Below are positions 22,801-32,654 of a DNA stretch of 42,416 bases, piece by piece; the stretch's first letter is position 1, and every line of letters begins with the position of its first letter. Both the position numbers and the translations under genes were made by a program. The notes below the pieces were generated by a model. The model was not told the DNA's origin and ran no database searches. It saw only the letters and a program-made list of their open reading frames with translations. Location: positions 53,965-96,380 of the forward strand of contig JAQGDQ010000780.1 in assembly GCA_030141605.1 (NCBI GenBank), in the 5' to 3' direction. Origin of the DNA: Tubiluchus corallicola. Taxonomy: Eukaryota; Priapulida; Priapulimorpha; Priapulimorphida; Tubiluchidae.

Positions 22801-23580
22801 TGGAAGACTGCCTCGGATGCCGAATACTCCGCAGAGTTTGCTGGTCAGAGAGCTCTGTTCCGTAATCTTGCCGGCATCCCAGACGGAGCAATTAGGGGTA
22901 CCCGTTTTGCCTACCTTCAGGGAGCCGGTGATCGTGCCATCAGTGTCCTTCAGCGCGACGGCTTTGCTTGGGATTCTTCTTATGCCACAGCCAGACGAGA
23001 TCCACCCATCAATCCGTACACATTGGATTATCGCAGTGGTTTAGACTGTCCAATACCCCCTTGCCCAGTAGCGCCACACCGTCAGTACTGGGAGGTGCCG
23101 CTCGTTGATTGGCTCGACACAAACGACACCTTGTGTGAGAATGTGGACAGTTGTTACTTCCCCAACAGCAGAGAGGAAGCTCTTCAATTACTCAGACAAA
23201 ACTTCTACAATCATTACAGACAAAACAGGGCTGTATTCACGGTAAATCTACGGGCAAGATGGTTCCTAAATGACGGCTACCACAACATGGAGGCTCTGCA
23301 AGAGTTCCTGCAGGAACTGGAAGACCTGGGCGACGTTTACTTTGTCACCTACAGCCAAGCCATCGAATGGATGCAGGATCCCGTCAACGTCAGGCAGTCA
23401 GCCGAGTTCTTCGAGTGCGACTACGACGACAGGTTGCCGCTATGCGCCCATCCCAACCTGTGCGGCTACTTCAACATCACGTATGCACCAAACAGCGAGG
23501 ACCATCCGGGTGACCGATTCTTCCAGACGTGTGCAGAGTGCCCGGAGGAGTATCCATGGCTTGGCTACACTGGACTTTAA
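13824..23580 (+). CDS. CDA: Chitin-deacetylase-like secreted protein (CBM14-LDLa-CE4), three exons, probable pseudoenzyme
   Basis: Exons are 13824-13863, 19176-19454 and 22346-23580. Both introns are phase 1 with GT-AG ends. They join to 1554 nt, or 517 residues. Order: signal peptide (1-16, MKLLIILPAVLALAMA), CBM14 chitin-binding domain with six Cys (32, 46, 52, 62, 75, 86), a Pro run, LDLa with Ca-site DESDE (116-144), then a CE4 deacetylase domain (about 175-455) and a C-terminal Cys-rich tail ending YPWLGYTGL. This order and length match the arthropod group I chitin deacetylases (CDA1/2), which deacetylate chitin in the extracellular matrix. CE4 active-site positions are altered: TFDD is AFDE (181-184), HSxxH is HSISK (248-252), RAPY is RFAY (293-296), and the motif-5 His is Arg409. 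I infer that it binds chitin but is weakly active or inactive. The LDLa keeps only four of six Cys. It is otherwise intact, so it is probably expressed. Confidence 0.92.
14281..14325. repeat. (CA)n-(TA)n microsatellite
   Basis: About 11 CA dinucleotides followed by TA-rich sequence within intron 1. Confidence 0.85.
14843..14935. repeat. 31-bp repeat, three copies
   Basis: GATCACTGATTATGTTATGT followed by ATTGTTAATGT repeats at 14843, 14874 and 14905. One copy has TGCATT in place of TATGTT. Confidence 0.9.
15885..16284. mobile_element. hAT-type MITE, TTCGAA-rich, copy 1 (400 bp)
   Basis: Terminal inverted repeats are TAGGGGCGAGCATT on the left and AATGCTCGCCTGTA on the right. They are flanked by near-matching 8-bp target duplications ATGTCAAT (15877-15884) and ATTTCAAT (16285-16292). 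Eight-base duplications and A/T-AGGGG ends are typical of the hAT superfamily. The subterminal parts are full of TTCGAATTCGAA-type sequence. No transposase is encoded. The second copy is at 31160-31581. Confidence 0.85.
16687..17143. mobile_element. piggyBac-type MITE, copy 1 (457 bp)
   Basis: Ends are CCCTTTCAGTCCC and GGGTATGAAAGGG, flanked on the right by TTAA and on the left by ATAA, a one-base change from the TTAA target duplication of piggyBac elements. It carries two copies of GTATCCCACGGGATAC, a 7-bp stem with a 2-base loop. The second copy at 33278-33736 differs at roughly 18 positions by eye. No transposase frame is present. Confidence 0.85.
17144..18875. other. Intronic stretch, nothing recognised
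   Basis: AT-rich sequence in intron 1. A partial duplication of GTTAAGCATTCAG lies at about 18400 and 18430. Open frames at 17931-18182 and on the minus strand near 18300 resemble no known family and lack splice support. Confidence 0.45.
18876..19177 (+). repeat. 38-bp tandem array, about eight copies, each containing the exon-2 acceptor
   Basis: The unit is TATGACAGACAATGTGACAT followed by ATCGTTATATCTTGCAGC. Starts of the TATG block fall every 38 bp at 18911, 18949, 18987, 19025, 19063, 19101, 19139 and 19177. The last is the true start of exon 2, preceded by CTTGCAG. Most units keep TTATATCTTGCAG; two are altered (CGTCCAG, TGTTACAG). Use of the acceptor one unit upstream shifts the frame (38 = 3x12+2). 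Use three units upstream restores frame but meets TGA. Only the last acceptor gives the full protein. Confidence 0.93.
19176..19454 (+). CDS. CDA: Exon 2 (CBM14 chitin-binding domain) of the chitin-deacetylase-like gene
   Basis: 279 nt, phase 1 on both sides, so the exon is a symmetric module carrying one domain. It encodes the end of the signal peptide and the six-Cys CBM14 (peritrophin-A) domain with aromatic residues FYICDHGW and IWTPF. A run of seven prolines follows. The donor is ACAG|GTAGGT at 19455. Confidence 0.9.
20031..20459. mobile_element. TIR/fold-back element with arms of about 100 bp
   Basis: The left arm (about 20031-20125, from TAGGTTTTACACGTCAAATG) is an imperfect reverse complement of the right arm (about 20345-20459, ending TTGACATGCAAAACCCATA). 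The arms share repeated blocks of GACTTAGGTAAGTCAAATGT type. Target duplication is unclear (possibly TA). There is no coding capacity, and the superfamily is not assigned. Confidence 0.65.
20705..20912. repeat. 104-bp tandem duplication, two copies
   Basis: Units 20705-20808 and 20809-20912 start with CCGGGTTGAAATGCTACTAA and are nearly identical (GTAGTTAAT versus GTAATAAAT, and TTGAAAT versus TTAAAAT). Each contains TGCTAC/GTAGCA, a 6-bp stem. Confidence 0.93.
21785..22204. mobile_element. hAT-type non-autonomous element with CAGGGTTCCCA ends
   Basis: The left end CAGGGTTCCCA matches the reverse complement of the right end TGGGAGCCCTG at 10 of 11 positions. The interior is rich in CCTGACTTTT and CCATGACTTTTT motifs. 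Flanks TGTAACAG and TATAACAG (the latter one base out) suggest a decayed 8-bp duplication. About 420 bp, with no transposase. Confidence 0.75.
22346..23580 (+). CDS. CDA: Exon 3 (LDLa plus CE4 domain) of the chitin-deacetylase-like gene
   Basis: Starts AG|ATTGTG after TTGACAG and completes Glu107 with the G of exon 2. It ends at TAA 23578-23580. Replaced active-site codons: GCATTCGATGAA (22567-22578, AFDE), AAG for His at 22780-22782, and CGG for His at 23251-23253. The frame is open for 411 codons with no frameshift, unlike the decayed elements around it. Confidence 0.92.
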
Positions 23581-23610
23581 AACTACAAAGATCGCTAGAT
23601 AGACAAAGAA

Positions 23611-23616
23611 ATTAAA
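23611..23616 (+). terminator. Polyadenylation signal (ATTAAA) of the chitin-deacetylase-like gene
   Basis: ATTAAA lies 31 bp after the stop codon, followed by T-rich sequence (CTCTTTTTTACACACTTTTTTC at about 23630). The 3' UTR would be very short. A more distal site is not excluded. Confidence 0.55.
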
Positions 23617-23649
23617 GTATTCGTGCACACTCTTTTTTACACACTTTTT

Positions 23650-24690
23650 TCACTGCCAGGCAGGGCTTACCATTTCTTGAGGCAAAAAAGCCAAATACAC
23701 AACTACCATACGAAAACTATTAAAATGATGAAGTTGAATGGCTCAATGTTTGTAGAGGCACAATTCACCCTAGTAAGAGTTCCAAACAAGCAGGTGTGTT
23801 TACAAATGATACAAACGAATGTAAAACATCTTTTGTACATATCTGATTACACGCTCAGTGTGCTATGTGTGTAATTATTGTAGCTACCTATATATCTCTG
23901 TATTGTAAATGTCCGGTCTTCAATGTGATTCTAGTTTAATTAGTAATATTAGTAAATTATTCTGTAAAATTTCTTTTCTCGTGCGTGTGCGTGTATGCGT
24001 CATTCCAAATCATAGAAAATTACGAGACTTTCGTGTGAATATCGCACAGTATTACACTTTGTAGTAGATAAAATCACAATCCAGAAGCATAGTGAAGGCA
24101 TATAAGAATGTCACTGATGGTAGCACCACCTACTGGGCAAAAGAGCAACAAACTGTTCCAATAATTTCGTTTTAACAAGAGCGACTGCAACACATGGGTA
24201 TTATAATAATTGTTTTAGTAATTAGTAATTAACAAATAGTTTTGTGCATGTCTTGTATATTCTTTTGTCTTTAATAATAATAATAATAATTATGTATGTG
24301 AAGAGAAATTCATTAGTCAATTTTGTTCTGTTTGCGAATAACATATTTACTGAGTTCTGCAAATATAATATGAAAGCTTTTATGCCAAAAGACAGGAGAG
24401 GGAAAGATCCTGAACGAATAACATCTCCTTAATTATATCAAATGCCAGGCCACATGAAGATTAGGAATATTTTAACCCAGACTTAAATATTTTGAAAGTA
24501 TTAATCGAGAATGCATCAAAATTATAGCACATACATACACTGCTCTACATAAACTGGTTATAAGCAACACAGGGTCACAAATGCACACGTAGTGCATAAA
24601 TGTTAACACATGTGGCAGCACCGGTATCTGTTATCATACCAAAAACATTAGGTTTTAAAGGAGAGGACAGGGTGATTTAAAATATTCTAC
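23650..24690. other. Intergenic stretch, nothing recognised
   Basis: AT-rich, with a short (AAT)n near 24272. No exon or element ends were supported. Confidence 0.5.
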
Positions 24691-24699
24691 GACATTTTC

Positions 24700-25285
24700 A
24701 AATTCGATAAAAAGTATACATTTTAAACACAATTAACACCGCAAAAGCGTTTCTGATAATTAAATAATAGATTAAAATGCTAAGTAACAGCAGCTTAACC
24801 CAACTATTGATGACATCACAAACGAACATAATTTTTAACATCAGAAATATTCCACAAGCATGTTGAACGTGTTTGCAAAAGCGAAACTTCAAGTACAGTG
24901 CTAATGTAAGATATTCAGTGTGTTGTACTAAGATTAGGCAAGTTTTAAGCTAAAAATTGAAATTTCAAATTTACCACTGTGCTCACGCATAAGTTGTCGA
25001 ACGTGTATAGTTCATCACAAACTAACACATTTGAACTGAGAGGTACAGCACCTGTTTTTTGTGCACTGCAATTCCGAAATGCAGGCGCTAGTGCACGTCT
25101 AACTAATGAATGCCGAAATGCATGTAACAGTGAAGAACAAGTGCTGCAAACGTAAATTTGTGTTTGTGCGGTAATAATTCCTTCACGCAAGTCATTTTTG
25201 AAAATATAGTACGTTTCCTGTCAATATTTTAATGAGTAGATTGTTTTGACCTAAGGTTTAAGATTAAATCCAGTTTTGCTTCAAG
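24700..25285. repeat. Dispersed repeat, copy B (inverted relative to 11865-12440)
   Basis: The reverse complement aligns with copy A through AACACACTGAATAT, TGTGTTAGTTTGTGA(C/T)GAACTA and GTCAAAACAATCTACTC. Its class is unknown. Confidence 0.75.
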
Positions 25286-25639
25286 TCTCACAAATAAATC
25301 CTTGGCATTGAGGACAAAAAGCTACAATCTTGACACAATTATGCAAATAAAAGTCAATGGTTACAAAGATGATTTAGACCACATTAAACTTTCCTGCAAT
25401 TCCTGCGGGCCACAGGCAGTTTGATCAAGCAGCCAAGTACAGAAAGGCCTAATAACGATTTTTTGCATCTGACCTGCGTACATCATTACTACTACACTCA
25501 AAAAACTATTTTAGAAGTTATTAAAATTTATATTACAAACCATATATTTCTGCTTTCAGGACAGATAGTGGTAATTTCATTACAATGCATATTAGTAATG
25601 TGTATCACACAGTCTGTGTAGTACAGTGACATTAAGCTA

Positions 25640-25828
25640 CAACCATCTTGTAAGGGTTAATGGCATCCGATCTAGTAGAAAAAACTACCCGCACTATCTT
25701 TGGGATCGTGGCATGGACTTCAGCTGGATACACTCAATTAATCGCCTGGGCCACACTTTCATTAGGTTGACAAAAGGCTTTGCGGGGCCGCACAAATTCT
25801 CTCTGCGGGCAACAATTTGCACACCCCT
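25640..25828 (-). mobile_element. Possible hAT-like element fragment
   Basis: On the minus strand the segment starts CAGGGGTGTGCAAATTGTTG and continues through a GC-rich CCCGCAGAG and GCGGCCCCGC block. This resembles the end of a hAT-type transposon. The opposite end and target duplication were not located, so the extent is a guess. Confidence 0.4.
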
Positions 25829-26066
25829 GATTTACACTTTCTGAATCATCTTCATAGTTGTTAATTTTTATTTCTGTTACAAGTATCACTACATCTATTA
25901 CATCATTAGGAAAATTACAGTGAGCAAAAATATCAAGGGCAATCTCATATGTACATTCGAGTGCTTCCATCTACATTCCAAAATTGAAACTATCGAGTTA
26001 AGTTTTTTCTCAAAGTTGTTCTAGTTTATGTTCTAGTTTACATAAAATTTTTTTTCAAAAACTTAC

Positions 26067-26216
26067 CAAAAATACCACATATTCCAGAAACTGAGCCTGT
26101 AATACGTATAGTGATGAGATGTGTAGTAGGTATTGTGATCCTCGTCGTAAATCTGGGAATACGGGAAGCAACATCCTGTGCTATCCTCACAGCATTGTTT
26201 ACCTTCACCGCACTCA
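26067..26216 (-). CDS. Candidate exon of a WBP1/VOPP1-like cysteine-rich membrane protein
   Basis: A minus-strand segment of 150 nt is flanked by acceptor TTACTTACTATAG and donor TTTTTG|GTAAGT. It starts with one base and ends with two, so it is a symmetric phase-2 exon. It encodes ECGEGKQCCEDSTGCCFPYS, then a Tyr/His-rich stretch, then LSFWNMWYFW, where a membrane segment would begin in the next exon. A C-x5-CC-x5-CC cluster followed by a Trp/Phe-rich entry to a membrane helix is the layout of the WBP1/VOPP1 family of short type I membrane adaptors. The other exons were not found on the minus strand here. The acceptor lies immediately next to a retroelement-like TTAC tail. Family assignment is tentative; the exon call is moderately supported. 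Confidence 0.5.
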
Positions 26217-26218
26217 CT

Positions 26219-26400
26219 ATAGTAAGTAAGTAAGTTTATTAGTTTATCACCACTTTTAAAATAGCAAAATACGTAACTAAGAGATTTATAAATCTGTACA
26301 ACATACAATAATATTACAAAGTGCAAAAGTAATTATTGATTAGTGGTAAAAGGGTGGCGACAGAACTATAAGTTATCGAGGTCAGCCACCCTCACAGGAT
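26219..26400 (-). mobile_element. Probable LINE/SINE 3' end with (TTAC)n tail
   Basis: The minus strand reads through GTGGTGATAAACTAATAAAC into TTACTTACTTAC and then stops at the candidate exon acceptor. An AATAAA followed by a short tetranucleotide tail is typical of the 3' end of several non-LTR families. The upstream part (about 26340-26400) contains GGGTGGC/GCCACCC, which can pair. No reverse-transcriptase motif is visible. Confidence 0.45.
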
Positions 26401-27855
26401 TGTTAGTAATATAATTAATTAATTAATGCGCATGTACCAGGTAATTAAAAATTATCAGATTTTGCATTTAAGACGAATGAAAAATGAATTAGTATATGAA
26501 TGTGTTAGTTTCTAATAAAATAATGTTCAATAATGGGAAAGAAGAGACACACGTGACTATCTTTAAATAATAATTTAACCATTACGTATTTAAAATTAAT
26601 GTTATGAGGACCTAGAAGTGAAATTAACAGTGGTAAGAAAACAGTTTCACAGACATAGACTTTTTTAAATTATCTCCCAATTAACACCGGAATTATAAGA
26701 TAAACAATAAGTGCTATAAGTTAATTAACAATTGCAATAATGTAAGACTGATACGACTGTTAATATTATATGATGTCTGGCTGTGTTTGTTCTGCAGTAC
26801 TGTACTTTAAATTCATTTCACATGGTAAAATTTAACGTTTAATTGAAGTGGATTATTAAAAAAGATTGGATGTAGTTTCTTGGGTCATCCTCTACAGAAC
26901 GTGCAAAACAGATGTGATATTTTTTAGTATCTTACACTTTCGTTAATAGGTGGCAGCACAGTTATATCTACAATATAACTACAGAACGTGCAAGACAGAT
27001 GTGAAAAAATGACTGGAAAGATGTTCTTAAAATTACTCTTCCATGTTATTAATAAGGTTCCCTTGTATACAAAAAGGATACTGACAGAGCTTAAAACACT
27101 TGTAAAAATTTACTATGACCATTTTAAAGTTATCTGAATAATTACTTTTGTCATTACTGTTGCAGACATGAGCTGTGCAATACAACCTATAAACATCAAG
27201 CAGTGTCATAAACCAATGGTCTTATAAAATATATTTTTTGTCCCTTGCTATAAATATCTGGTCGAATTTTTATACCAATGCAACATTTTTATACGTTGAA
27301 CAGGTTTTCACGTTTGTTGGGCAGTGTTTGCATCTGACATGCATCTTGAATGGACGTAGCTCATTTACGAGGAAGGATGAAAATATATCACATTGTACGA
27401 ATGTCATGGTAATAAAAATGAATTAGATGTGACACTTCACTGCTCAGAAGAAGTTTGTGTTTCAGAACTATAGAGAAATTTTGAGCAATAACATGAATGA
27501 CAAGGTAACAGCAATTACTAGTGAGGTAACAGTACAACAGGAATGACTCATATACACACTATATAAGCAACAACAAATGTTTTATACAAACTTCTTTACT
27601 GTTTGACAAGAACAGAACAAATACAGCTTTTAAATTTTTTATAAAAAGAACAGTATCCATTTCATAACTCACTATATAATAAATTTTAATTGGTAAATCC
27701 GTCATATCTGCTGTGCTCTAGGAGTCTTTGTCAGGAATATATTACGAAGTGTTAAAATTCGGAACGAAACAAAAGCATTATAGCAAAACTAAGGGTATCT
27801 ATGAAAACAATAATCATAGAGGAAAAAACAGAAAATGTAATCTATCATTAATGAT
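26401..27855. other. Intergenic or intronic stretch, nothing recognised
   Basis: Strongly AT-rich. No exon, RNA gene or element ends could be supported. Confidence 0.5.
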
Positions 27856-27859
27856 TGAT

Positions 27860-28118
<259 letters not shown>

Positions 28119-29835
28119 CAGCTTCAGTAGAAATGTTCAAATCACTTTTCTGGCAACAAATACAACTGGAATAAGTCTCTTTCTTTGGTGTCTACCAGTC
28201 ATGAGACAGTATCGAACCAGAAACTTTGTTATTTAAAAAAATTATCCTGGGGCAAAAATTGTACGTTCTGTGGAGGATGACCCTCTTAATAACTGTTTTA
28301 TACAGACACACTAGTGTGACATCACTGGTATTTTGCACTGGGCTGCTTTCTTGTTCATTTTCTGATCATTTCTGCTTTACAAGTGTCGTACTGACGAGTA
28401 TCTTTTACCCCATTACTTACTAAAAATACTTACTAAAATTCTCCTTTACTGGTAGAGCAAGTAACAGCCATCGTCTGAAAAATAGAAAAACACTGTCTTC
28501 ACATTTAATTGATTAGGCCTAATTACGTGAGTACTGCAATATTTCAAAAATAAAATCTGCACTTTTAGGTCAGTTTGTGAATATTTACACAAGTTCCGAA
28601 AACAGCTAAATATACTAAATGCTGTTGCATTTTAAAGGTTAAGGCATAAATAATAATAATAAGTCTGTTCGTTTTTCTTTTTCGGTCAATTAGCATTTGT
28701 TTATAACCGCTCAGGCTGATGCAGAACCATCTAAGACATAGAACATAACTGCACTTGTGTACATATAACTAATAACACTAATACGGGTTTATTTATGAAC
28801 CGTGACTGTCAAGACATTGTTTGTTGGCTGCTATGCTGCCTGCAGATGCAGAGTATATGTTGGTGCTATACTTCCTACATGGCTGATAAGTAATTGCATC
28901 CAATGGTTTCACGAAAAATGACAAAGCTAAGCTTTCGGCAAGCAAAAACCTTTGCTTTATACTTTGAATTTTCTGTATACAAATATTGAAATACAAAACT
29001 GTGTACTTCTTATTCAGACTCGAAAATTTGTCTTTTATTTTGTTTGTTTTATTTTCTTTTTAAAATTGCTTGCTTGCTGCATGTGCCAATTCAAGTGCAG
29101 CGTGCACAAGCGAGAATCACATTAATATGGCAGCATCTTCGTAGTAATACAATAGCAAAAACTTTTTGTTATTTGACAGCTTGGTGCCAAGCCACTATGT
29201 TTTGTAATAAAGTATGGAAGTTATTCTTTAGAAAAGTGTTTTTACAACCTTATTATTTGTTCAGTATTTTTAGCAAGTGCTTGTTGAGGGTACGGGCTTT
29301 ACACGGCTAAGCCAAGCAGCACAAGCCGAGCGTGTACAAGGCATGGCGTACAAGGGGATTTCGAGCAAGTCCGGACGAGTCATTATTAATCATGAAACAA
29401 CAAAAAATACACTGTTCAAAGATACACTGTTTGAGTATTTCTAAACAACATCTTGACTTTTAAACTAAACTAAAGACCGTTGAACTACGTACATCTGTTG
29501 CGAATGTGACTAACAGAGCCACACTGCAAGTATAGTACGACGCCATACTTTCACAAAAACAGGCGCAATAATTTTCGAAACTTTACAACAACAACAAAAA
29601 TCATTAACGAATTGTGAATAATTTTGCAATTTTAATACGGGAAACCATGTGGCGATGATGAAAAAACGTAACTTACAGAAACGCCGCTACGTGGTGCTTT
29701 TTTACGGAATTAATGACCACGTATTTTCCTAACACAAATTCACCTTATTAATAAAAAATTATTAAGTATTAAAAAATATAAATTATTTTTGGTTTGATAA
29801 TAAAACAACATACGTTAAAACAGAAGGTTCTTTAT
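28119..29835. other. Intergenic stretch, nothing recognised
   Basis: Mostly AT-rich, with a GC-richer island at about 29290-29380. Open frames at 28793-28996 (minus) and 29044-29310 (plus) resemble no recognised family. Confidence 0.45.
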
Positions 29836-29837
29836 TC

Positions 29838-30061
29838 TAGTCGTAATGCGGTAGACGTGGTAACAAATCTATAGAGCCTGTCTCAGACAGTCGAGTTTCT
29901 TGAAGTGCTGCTATGTCAATGTCAAGTCTTCTCAGTTCTTCACTGAAGATGGCTGTCTGATGGCATTCATCTATCGTGTTTAGTAGGTTGGTGACACCTG
30001 GTGTCAAAGACGTCACATTGTAAGATACTGTTCGTAATGCATCTGGTGCATAATTACAGTC
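29838..30061 (-). mobile_element. Non-LTR retrotransposon fragment: start of the AP-endonuclease domain
   Basis: The minus strand reads TVSYNVTSLTPGVTNLLNT and then IFSEELRRLDIDIAALQETR, followed by LSETGS. The phrase R-x-L-D-I-D-I-A-A-L-Q-E-T-R-L-S is the conserved first part of the apurinic-endonuclease-like domain of LINE ORF2 proteins, with the catalytic Glu of QETR present. The frame ends at TAG (29838-29840), and upstream frames are broken. Only the N-terminal portion survives. Confidence 0.8.
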
Positions 30062-30599
30062 CTTTTAAAAACCCTTGCAGTTCTTTGCCAAACACAACCA
30101 GTGCAGCATATGAAAAACACCTTACTGCCTGTGGGCCGCCAGCTTGAAGCAATCAGCAGATGTGCAGTGGAGAGTGATGCCTTTTCTACTGTTGAAGGTG
30201 ACCCAACCACCCCAACATTTTGCCAATCATGCCTGGACTGATAACTGTTAATTGCCACTTCCCAAGTTTTAGATAGAGTGTCTTCGACCTTTATTTGCAA
30301 ATAGTAAACTGGGCAGAAATATGGAGACCCTGTGTTGTAGTTGCATCAGTACCTCCCTTTAGACTCTGTTGAAGAACTCCATAGACCTGCAAGCAGTACA
30401 CGTGGCTCCAGTACAGAAGAATATATTATTGCAAGAGATGATAATCAATATTGGAAAAAGTGCACTGAAGATGACTTTCAAAGGAGAAAGCAACACACAA
30501 GCAATGCATGCTTTTCTGTAGCACAAGAATGTATTAACTAGCAAGAAATTGAATCTTAATATAAGACTTTGATTATTTAATGCTTACGTTACCATCATA

Positions 30600-31055
30600 T
30601 TTATGTACAGCAGTGAAGCTTGGTGTTTAACGATTACTCGAGAAAGGCAGACTGACACATTTCATAGGAGTTTCTTAAGAAAATTTTAAGGATAAGATGG
30701 CCATACATAATCAAAAATGAAGAATTATACACCAGAACAACTGAGATTTATGAGAGTTCAAAAGTCAAAATCCAAAGGTTAAGACATCTTCTAGGCTGGG
30801 ACATCTTCTAACATTACCAAATGAAGCACGAGTAAGAATCACCTTAAAACGTTGCAAAAAACCACCTGGTCAACCTAAAACAACTTGAATAGTTAAGATA
30901 AATAAGGATGTTCAACAGCTTCAACCAAATCTATCTTTAGGAGTAGATGAACTCACGCTGTTAGCTGCAGATAGAAGAGGGTAGAATACTCTGATAAATG
31001 TTGATACCTCAATGAGTACAACAAGTGGAATGAGATTATGAAAAAGAAGAAATTC
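30600..31055 (+). mobile_element. Non-LTR retrotransposon fragment: C-terminal end, frameshifted
   Basis: Plus strand reads SSEAWCLTITRERQTDTFHR and FLRKILRIRWP, the conserved region after the reverse-transcriptase domain of common invertebrate LINEs (Y-G-S-E-x-W ... F-x-x-x-x-L-R-x-I-L-x-I-x-W). After a stop at about 30810 a shifted frame gives LPNEARVRITLKRCKKPPGQP and later LTLLAADRRGWNTLIN, matching the usual K-R-P-x-G-R-P and A-x-D-R-x-x-W ending. It ends in ATTATGAAAAAGAAGAAA. It is opposite in orientation to the endonuclease fragment at 29838-30061, so the two are not one simple insertion. Confidence 0.8.
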
Positions 31056-31159
31056 AAAGCAAATGCTTAGCATTGATTTTGAGATGTGAGACGTTTATCT
31101 TTATCTATTGCAACCATCTTTGATAAAATTGACATTTTCTTTATGAGCTGTACATTTGC

Positions 31160-31581
31160 TAGGGGTGAGCATTCTCTACCAGAAAGCGAATTCGAATCGA
31201 ACCGAATTTGTGACTTTCAAATTAGAATCGATCCGAACTTCAGTGTTTCGAATTCGAACCGAATTCGAATTGAAATTGCACGATTTTCGAACCACCAGTA
31301 AAAATTAGTCTTACAAAGATCATGCATATCACTCGATTTTGTTCTGCAATAAAACGATAAGTAATTTGTTTAAAGTTGTGCGCAGAAATCGCAGCTAAAT
31401 TATGTTAATTGCATGATGTTTCAATCGTTTTAATGATCAGAAACATATGTGATTGAAGTGCTTAATTATTCAAATCTATAGTTTTGGATTCGTTTTGAAC
31501 TAAAAAAACTCGTTCGAATCGAATTGGAGCGTTCGAATTCGATTCGAATGTTCGAACTCGAACGTTCGATGCTCACCCTTA
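31160..31581. mobile_element. hAT-type MITE, TTCGAA-rich, copy 2 (422 bp) with perfect target duplication
   Basis: Ends are TAGGGGTGAGCATT and GATGCTCACCCTTA. They are flanked by identical 8-bp duplications ACATTTGC (31152-31159 and 31582-31589). The subterminal regions carry dense TTCGAATCGAATT sequence. Same family as 15885-16284. The perfect duplication suggests this insertion is the younger of the two. Confidence 0.92.
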
Positions 31582-31589
31582 ACATTTGC

Positions 31590-32650
31590 AGGTATTGTTT
31601 CAAGGTTTCCATCATGCAAATGCAATAACACTTATTAAGGAGCTACTCTAATCCACTTGTCAAATGTCTGTTCAGCACTTTAATTATCTGCCAGACAATA
31701 TAACTAGTGCATATGTGTTGACGTCTTTGAAAGCAAATTGAGTCTTGTACCAATTAAGCACAAGCAAGTTGAGCAAATAATTAATTTTCAATGGTAAAGT
31801 TTCGTTCAAGGCATTAATTTTTTTCCTGAAATTTTATGTTTACGTTGTATTAATTGAGCTTTAATTCAATTTTTGTGCACGTGTTCGTTACTAGAATTTC
31901 ATTATAACAATTAACCAGACTACATGTTAGCAAAGCAGTCAAGATGCGAGTGCAAAATCTATTTGCCTGCTTGCTCGCTCTTTTATTTTGAAGACGCGCC
32001 CTCTTGCCCGTAACACGTTGAGCAGTTTGAGAAAGAACGTCACGTAAAGCTAAAGGTCTGGCAGTGATATTTTTGTGTTTTATTGTTTCGCAGACCGTGC
32101 TACTGTTACTTTAAAGTGATTCTTCCTTTAATTGTGTCAGATCATACACTAATTTAATTTCTTGATTTTATTTAATTTCAATTTATTTGAATTAACGTAA
32201 CTAGGATTTTACAACGATTCTACGATTTACGTGTTGGTACATTCTGCAAGATTAAAAGGATAAAAGTTGTAAAATGAATTTATGATAGAAATAACTAAAT
32301 CTGTTTAAAACTTAGGTATTAAAATTTATACAGAACATATCTTATGTATTGGCCACAGACATTAAACTTGGAGCTTGCCAATCTGGCGAGAATTTTGAAT
32401 AGAAAATTACATATGATGAGATGATGGCAAGTTTCATTAAGTCTTTTTGCATTTTAGATCATTTTCGTTTGTAGCGGCACCGCTTGGAAAAAATTTTAAG
32501 CATATTGCTGTTGTTGTGGTGGTTTTATTATAGCAAAAACCTGTATATTTCTGGGTTTTTCTTCTTATACAGTGGTTTCTATTCACTCTCTAACTTATTA
32601 TATTTCAAATGAATGAATTTTATCTATAATATTTGTTTTTAATTTTCTGT
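31590..32650. other. Intergenic stretch, nothing recognised
   Basis: AT-rich sequence. No exon or element ends were supported. Confidence 0.5.
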
Positions 32651-32654
32651 TTTA

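Noticed and set aside
29290-29380. GC-richer island as a tRNA-derived SINE or RNA gene
   Set aside because: No A-box/B-box pair or cloverleaf could be drawn.
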